From NCBI GenBank assembly GCA_030077755.1, contig JAQJZZ010000020.1, positions 744,001-808,000 of the forward strand: a stretch of 64,000 nucleotides of DNA. The letters are read 5' to 3'. The DNA comes from Filosporella fistucella (lineage: Eukaryota > Ascomycota > Leotiomycetes > Helotiales). Position numbers and translations under genes: made by a program. Position 1 is the stretch's first letter. Every line of letters begins with the position of its first letter. Under the pieces are notes generated by a model, which was not told the origin of the DNA, searched no databases, and saw only the letters and a program-made list of their open reading frames with translations. Shown here in pieces: positions 58,289 through 64,000 of the stretch.

Positions 58289-60363
58289 TCAGGGCATGCT
58301 CTTCGCCCTTGTCGATTGCATCGGCGCCTCGCTTTCTTCCTCCACATCAGGATCCACAAGGTAGGCCAAAGGGGCCCAGACCCTCCAATGAAGTATTCCG
58401 ATATGTGCAATTCTAGTTGCAATCTCGTTGACTTCTTCTTTGGGTCCGCTAGGTTGTGTAGCTACACTTCCTGGTGCTGTTCTGGGTGTGGTAGCAGCCT
58501 CGAAAATTTGCATGCTTGTCATTGATGTATAATTTTCGATGAGTTTTTGAAGCATCGGGAAAAGCTGCGCAAGAACTCGCTCTTCGGCTTCTTGGTAAAG
58601 TCTAGAGCGAGCATTCGAAAGATGGAAAGCTAGGTGTGATTCAAACTGCGGAAGACGAGTGAGGGATGTCGTTGTCGACCGCAGAATTTGAAGTGCAAGA
58701 GATGACGAGAGGGAGCCCCATTTATCATTGGATGTCGACGATGCCAGTATGGCGAGTAGCGATGTGCGAACCTGGGTTGCCGAATCCGACAATGGGAGCG
58801 ATAGATATAGCGGGGTAGGGGGATAGCTTTCTAGTGTAGAAGCTGTAGAAGAAGGCGATGATCTTGGACTCGGAGTCGCTGAAGTTGCCATGCCATCTTC
58901 GACCCTTGGAACCCATATTTGTCTGCCAGAGGGATGGTTGTGAAAATTTCCTCTTAGAGGTTCCTGCGAAAAGTGGTGTGGTAATGGAATCGTGGGAGAC
59001 GAAAGTATTTCGGCATCAGCAGGGGAAGCTGGTCGGTTGAATGGTGAGGACGCGAAAGATGTCGCGGGCATATCATCAGAGGTACTGTATCTCATTTCCT
59101 GAAACCTGCTCTGTGCATCCAAATTCCGATAAAGATGCATGCAGATTTCAAGATTGACCAGATCTAGCATATCTGATCGGAGTTTGATCAAACGCTCCTC
59201 GTCAAACAGGAATGTGTGTGGAAAACTGTCTGCTTTAAATGGCATGATCATGTGCACAAGTGCCTTGATGAAATCCCAGGTATTTCCCTGGGAATGGATC
59301 GAGACATCTTGCGATGCAAGGTCAGGTAGACTGCTAGCTTGCCTGAACCAAGCTTGGGCACCAGCAATTTCAACTCTGCCCATAGCGATTTTCTTCAAAA
59401 AGAACTTTTGCTCAAATTGAACTGTATCATCAATCAGAAGGGGGCGAAGGCATCGAATTTGGTGGTTGGCAACATCCTGTAGGAAGAAATCAGTGACAAA
59501 TACTATTTTATGGATTTCCCTCGACTTACAAGTTTCATGGCCTCGAGTACACCAAGCAAGTTCTTCATACCAGCAACAAGCATATTTACGTCACAATTCC
59601 TGTCTCCATTGCTGAGTTGAGTTACCATCTCATCAACCCAGTTATCTCGCATCGGAGCACAATGGCATTTCAGTAATTGGGATAGCCATTGAGCAAGCTT
59701 GACCAAATCTGCCACTCCTTTTCGGAACTGTTGCATCAACAATTCCACATTGAAAGTCTCATCGACCTGTGCCCGGTCTCGTTGCGGTACCAACGTTTCC
59801 AAAATTCCTCGAATGGCATTTAATGTCGCAGGTAAACACCATTCCGTACTCCCAAATTGTGCCTCGAATTCTTCCTTATGCATCAGATAATCCTGAAGTT
59901 GTCGACTCATAGTATCCCAAAAGTTATTTGCCTTTTCCGTCTTCCTTCTTCCTTTCTCGCCGTCGAGATTCGGTCTGAAGTGGAGATCTGGGTCGAAATT
60001 GATATCATGCCGTAATTTAGGATTGTTCACGATTTTGTTGACATCCAGTTCACTTAATGTCCCTTTCGTTACTGGGGGTTCTATTGCCCTTGTTTGATCC
60101 CTTGTATTCGACCTCGACCTTTCTGAACTCGGGGCATAGTTTGGGTGATTCCTCGGCGACGGGTTTCCTACCGCAGATTTGTTCTTCTGACTCTCGATAT
60201 CGTACCCTTGAGACTCGATATGTATGTCGATATTTTGTGACCTCGACTGCTCCACTTGCTGAGAAGCCATCGATCCTCCTTCATTGCTTGCGGGTTGACT
60301 TGGGTGTCCATTTGTGGCTGCCACACTATTTCCCCTCTGCCTCTTGCCAGCGTCTGAATCCAT
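58289..60363 (-). CDS. SOK1: Tcp11/Sok1-domain protein
   Basis: T-complex protein 11 family. Yeast Sok1 suppresses loss of cAMP-dependent kinase, so a role in PKA-linked growth signalling is likely. Exons 60363-59530 and 59476-58289 (intron 53 nt) give 673 residues. The N-terminal ~100 residues are disordered. The Tcp11 domain starts near residue 100: VNNPKLRHDINFDPDLHFRP, FWDTMSRQLQDYL, TLNAIRGILETLVPQRD. It continues with LSQLLKCHCAPMRDNWVDEM and MKLDVANHQIRCLRPLL across the splice junction, which confirms the join, then EQKFFLKKIAMGRVEIAGAQ and TFLFDEERLIKLRSDMLDLV. The C-terminal part includes TSSLARRL-like helical sequence and ends LHWRVWAPLAYLVDPD with an acidic tail. The ATG at 60363 follows a clean leader. 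The frame is intact. Confidence 0.92.
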
Positions 60364-62790
60364 TATAATTATTCCTTCCCAGCCCAGCTGCGGACTCTTT
60401 TCTTTCCCTAAAAATCGCGATCAGGTGCTTCGCAATTCAGAACTGGTATTGTATCCTGAAATAGCGAAGGAAGCGCTCGTAATCGGAATCACCGAGGAAC
60501 GGGCGTATCTGCAGTCATTGATAACATCAGCATTGGTACAAACGAAAATATGGTCTCGTGGGTTCTCCACAGCGGACGGCTGCATCTTTGTGCTACTCTT
60601 TGCTTCAAGCAGGTGGAATATTGTTCGAGGCACCACGGGAAGGAGAGAGCAGTTTAAAGCATTGTGATGTTTGAGTGGTGCAGGGACGGGAGACATGCGA
60701 CTTACCTCAGTTTTTGTGTATCCGAATAATCCAGTAATTCAGCACCCGACTTTTCTAGTTTAGAGCCAATTGAGACAACGATTGTACAGAAAGGACTGGA
60801 AGGGCGAAGCCGTCGCCGACAAAGTGCAGTAAGCCGTACAGTGCAATGCAAATGAGTGCAGTGCAAAGGGTGGAATGAGTACAAAGTACAAAGGAAGGCG
60901 GTGGGTGCGGTTTCGTTCGATGTAAGGTGTAGGAGGTTGAAGACGAAAACAGAATTAACGGAACAAGATAAAGGTCGAAGAGGAGTAGGAGGAGGAGTAG
61001 GAGTAGGAAGGAGAGAAAGGTAAAGGAGCGAAGTTTGGAAGAAGGTAAGGTAGAGGAGGTGTGGAGGATTAGGTGTAAGTTGAGGTGTCTGGCATGTACC
61101 GTAGGTATTCAAAGCGTAGCGTGAGACAAGAATGGAAGGGACAGACGCCGAGCTGTAATGCAGTACAGTGAGTGCAATAATACACTCCGCGACAGGGTCA
61201 GCCTGGACCAACTTCAATACTCCCGCTACAATATGACGAGTAATCCTGCCTCCGTGAAATTGTTCAAAAATGCGAGAGCGAGTCCCAGTGCCAGTGTCAG
61301 ATGAGCGGAGCAGGTGGACGTCTCGAGTAGCTGGATTCGGGGAGGAGCAAGTGTAAAAGTAGGCGTAAGAAGTTATTAAAAGGTCAACCGTCGAAGTGCA
61401 ACAAGTAGGTAAGCACAGTATATAGCTAATGATTGATAGTGTACTTCCCGTAGCTTTACGCCATCTACCGGTCAATAGATTAGAAAGCAAGGCGAAGTTG
61501 AGGCGGCTAGACTGTCAAGGAAGCTGAGGAAGGGGCAAAGGTTGGAGTCGTCTGTTAAAAAGTAATTATATAAGATAGGTAGGCGTTTTAAGATTTCAGA
61601 TTGTTCTGGCCTCTGGTAGGGTTACTATATTCCATCTTCCAGGTCCAAGGTGGTGGGAGAAAGCACTCCACCACCCCCCTTTCCAACATCTCGCCCAACT
61701 TCAGTGCAATGGAATACTCCCTCATCCCTCATCAGATGTTGCTCAAGTATCAAGAGGGCTGTCAAACGATTACTTGCCATCTGGCATCTTGGTTACGAGT
61801 CCTCGTCATTACTGCTGCATTTTTCGCCTCCACCAGCGGCTTCGCCATCGCTCATGATTCAGCAAGCAATGGCAAAAAGACGTCGTGCGCAGTCACCAGC
61901 TCACATCATCGAAATTTCTTATAAAGGTAAGTACTTGGCCCACCACTATTCGCGCAAAATCGGAGTGCATGCATCTGCATACATGCAGCCACAGCGATAG
62001 CCACCTCGTAATCTTCTTTGCCTCGTTCCCTTCTTTACAGTAAGTATCTCCCTCCTTAGATCCTCTCAAAGGCGTTGCATGAGCAGTGCCCCGGCAGAAC
62101 CGGGAATGAAATAATGGTTACAAAAGCTGCACTGGCACGACGTTGAAATTATTCAACGGGCGAAGTGAACCTGAAGTGACTGACTCCGGTTGTATCCTTG
62201 ATGCTCGAGGTTATATCGGCATGCGGTGAAGCACGCATTTCACCAAATTTAACGGACCCCAGCAAGGATGCGTCCAGCCAAGTCAGGCCCGAAGCCTCTG
62301 AACATCGCTACCGAGGAATTCCAAGTGGATGCATAACCCCTGAAAAGCTGGACCGGGCTAGCCAGTGACTGAGTCTTGATGTACCAGAATTGAGCATTTA
62401 CGGAATCATAAGCTGAGATTGACTACTGGTTAGCTACTGATATACCAACTTATGGTTGTTGTTGTTGTTAGTAGGGAGATTTCATTGCGGCTAGTTTGCG
62501 AACTACCTCCTCGACCTTGAGACCTCCTCACCGTCTCTGGCTATCCATACGGACAATGTCTTATGGCTATGGCCAGACGGATGGGGAGTGGTGACCATAA
62601 CCACAGAACAGCACACAACAGTCTGCTACATGCGATATCCTGCATGATGCACTCTGCACTCTCCCATACCAACCTGCTGAACCACAAACTTCCAAGGCAA
62701 CGCAAAGCAAGGCAATCAACCCAGATTCAAGGCAATAGAGAGGCAAGCAGCTAGCTGATCGCTAATCGTGACCCCAGTGCAGCCTCAATT
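60364..62790. other. Promoter of the Tcp11 gene and unassigned sequence
   Basis: The first kilobase is presumably the leader and promoter of the minus-strand Tcp11 gene. At about 60960-61070 the plus strand is purine-rich (ggagtaggaggaggagtagg). The 262-codon minus ORF there (60702-61490) is a low-complexity by-product and is rejected. A (ttg)n microsatellite lies at about 62454-62470. I see no supported gene. Confidence 0.45.
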
Positions 62791-62792
62791 TC

Positions 62793-62798
62793 TATAAA
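62793..62798 (+). promoter_or_regulatory. Possible TATA box
   Basis: TATAAA lies 122 bp before an ATG at 62915 and is followed by a pyrimidine-rich, ATG-free tract (ccaactcgtccaacgctcc) typical of a fungal leader. The layout suggests a gene starts here, although its coding sequence is unclear. Confidence 0.35.
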
Positions 62799-62914
62799 AC
62801 CCGACCAGACTTAAATATCTACCTGTTCCCAGTTTTCATCCAACTCGTCCAACGCTCCATCCTGTAGCTCCAGTCCAACTTTTCCTAACCACCCGCCTCA
62901 AATTCAAGATCATC

Positions 62915-63034
62915 ATGATCGACTCGCATCCCACAATGAGTCAGTCATCTCTCTTGGGACGCTTGCAGATGCAACTTTTCGTTGACAATGCACCCACCCT
63001 TGGAATGCATGTTACGACTCGATGCTGCTACTGA
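62915..63034 (+). other. Possible small ORF after a TATA-type promoter
   Basis: The first ATG after the TATA-like box opens 39 codons (MIDSHPTMSQSSLLG...) and stops. Overlapping frames continue downstream (63022-63225 and 63123-63404), the latter with four cysteines. I could not find splice joins that link them into one convincing protein, and recognise no domain. It could be a short unrecognised gene, an upstream ORF or chance. Confidence 0.2.
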
Positions 63035-64000
63035 GCACTACACACGCTGGCCGGGCGTACATTGAGTTCACAAAATACTCCCTCGTTTTCCACAAGGACA
63101 ACTCTGGAGACGTTGTCCAAGATTGCGGTTGCGTGGGGACAACAAACCTGGATGGGTGGGCGTCGTGGGGTTCAATTGGTATGAGGAACTCGATTCAGAC
63201 TCATCCCGCGTATCTAGATTATTGACTTGCCCGAGTCAAACAAAGTTCGATCTGAGGGATATCGATAATCTCGGGAGTTCCGTGTCACTTGCATGTCATC
63301 AAACAAACTCCCTCGCTTCCAATACAGTCTTTTCCGGCACCCTCGAAACGGTATGCGGCATCCAACCGCCCGGTTTGTATATCACAGAGTTGCCATGTCG
63401 ATAGTGTCCGAGGAATGGGAGCCGCAAAAGGATAGTACAATTGGAAGAAGTACCGTCGAGGACTTGTTGCTACCGGCATGAATCTGGAACTGGAATTGTC
63501 CTTCATTCTCATCAGTGCTCACTTCTCAGCCAGTTGGCATGATCAAGTCGCCCTGGAACGTGCAGCCTTATTACCGGGCGACATCAACAGTCCACAATGG
63601 CATCAGTCAAGTATTGGCTAAGTGCTGAATAGGCTCTAGAAAGGGAGTGCCATTGTTGCCATGGTGTGCATTCCGCCAATATTGGCTTGAAACCGTTAGT
63701 TGCTTTCGTGAGCCGTAATGTAACATAACTTGCTGGAGGTGCATGTCCTTTCAAGAATGAGGCGAACGAAATGAGGTGGAATTGAAACGAATAGGTCATG
63801 TGACACAAGCAGGCCTTCAACACTTTCTAGGGTAACTCCTACTTTTTCTCTAAGGAGTGGAAAGCACATCTGACGAAGCTAATGACCACGTTGCCCTTGT
63901 GTTGCGACGATGATACTAAAAACAATGGCTCTGCACATTGGTCCCAGGGAAAAAGGCTTCCACGTTCCGAGGAGAGTCAAGATCAAAAAAAAGTGGAATA
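63035..64000. other. Unassigned window end
   Basis: Only short, overlapping ORFs on both strands (63123-63404 +, 63285-63512 -, 63584-63823 -). None has a recognisable domain. A gene continuing beyond the window cannot be excluded. Confidence 0.3.

Noticed and set aside
60702..61490. 262-codon minus-strand ORF upstream of the Tcp11 gene
   Set aside because: Low-complexity translation (PTPTPPPTPLRP, runs of H/L/T/C) from a purine-rich promoter strand; no domain, no codon structure, and it lies in the leader region of the neighbouring gene.
61601..62000. Overlapping ORFs of 107 and 116 codons (+)
   Set aside because: Two frames over the same DNA, both Ser/His/Pro-rich, no domain; no evidence to prefer either.
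1..64000. CRISPR arrays, rRNA genes, operons
   Set aside because: No regularly spaced repeats or rRNA-like sequence; spliceosomal introns show this is a eukaryotic nuclear region.

Overview
This window is nuclear DNA of a filamentous ascomycete (Pezizomycotina). Introns are short (mostly 44-80 nt) with GT...AG ends and CTAAC-like branch sites. The gene set includes a HET-domain gene, a NACHT-ankyrin STAND gene, a RAM-network SOG2 protein, a sedolisin and a DUF3602 protein. I infer Leotiomycetes (Sclerotiniaceae-like) from overall feel only; nothing seen here proves it. Twelve well-supported protein genes were rebuilt by joining exons in frame by eye, plus several weaker ones.

Layout. 1-4521 (-): 3'-truncated gene for a very long disordered protein with an RGG-like patch. 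6905-9545 (+): mitochondrial aconitase of the Aco2/AcoB type. 9829-11474 (-): cysteine-rich protein of unknown function. 13695-14129 (-): small DUF3602/Par32-like protein with three GRGGxGN motifs. 16544-19299 (+): HET-domain protein. 19300-23450: gene-poor, with one weak minus-strand exon. 23451-26108 (-) and 27027-28436 (+): divergent FHA-domain (tail-anchor-like) and IFRD-family genes. 30391-36232 (+): 1,888-residue disordered protein with five Gly/Ala-rich segments. 37488-39406 (+): secreted sedolisin protease. 40593-42642 (+): ZRC1/COT1-type zinc transporter. 43755-46605 (+): NLR-like NACHT-ankyrin protein. 47450-48385 (+): single-pass membrane protein. 48386-53626: degenerate, repeat-bearing block with a broken Ty3/gypsy integrase relic and a ~171-bp tandem repeat whose copies differ by RIP-like transitions. 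53627-56611 (+): SOG2-like RAM component. 58289-60363 (-): Tcp11/Sok1-domain protein. 60364-64000: no confident gene.

How the genes relate. They are not an operon or an obvious metabolic cluster. Two themes recur. One is non-self recognition and cell death (HET protein and NACHT-ankyrin protein). The other is morphogenesis and growth signalling (SOG2, Sok1/Tcp11, DUF3602/Par32, FHA protein and possibly the large glycine-zipper-like protein). SOG2 carries two perfect HxRxxS sites, the consensus of Cbk1/NDR kinases, which is the kinase of its own pathway. All exon joins are by-eye predictions; RNA-seq would settle them.
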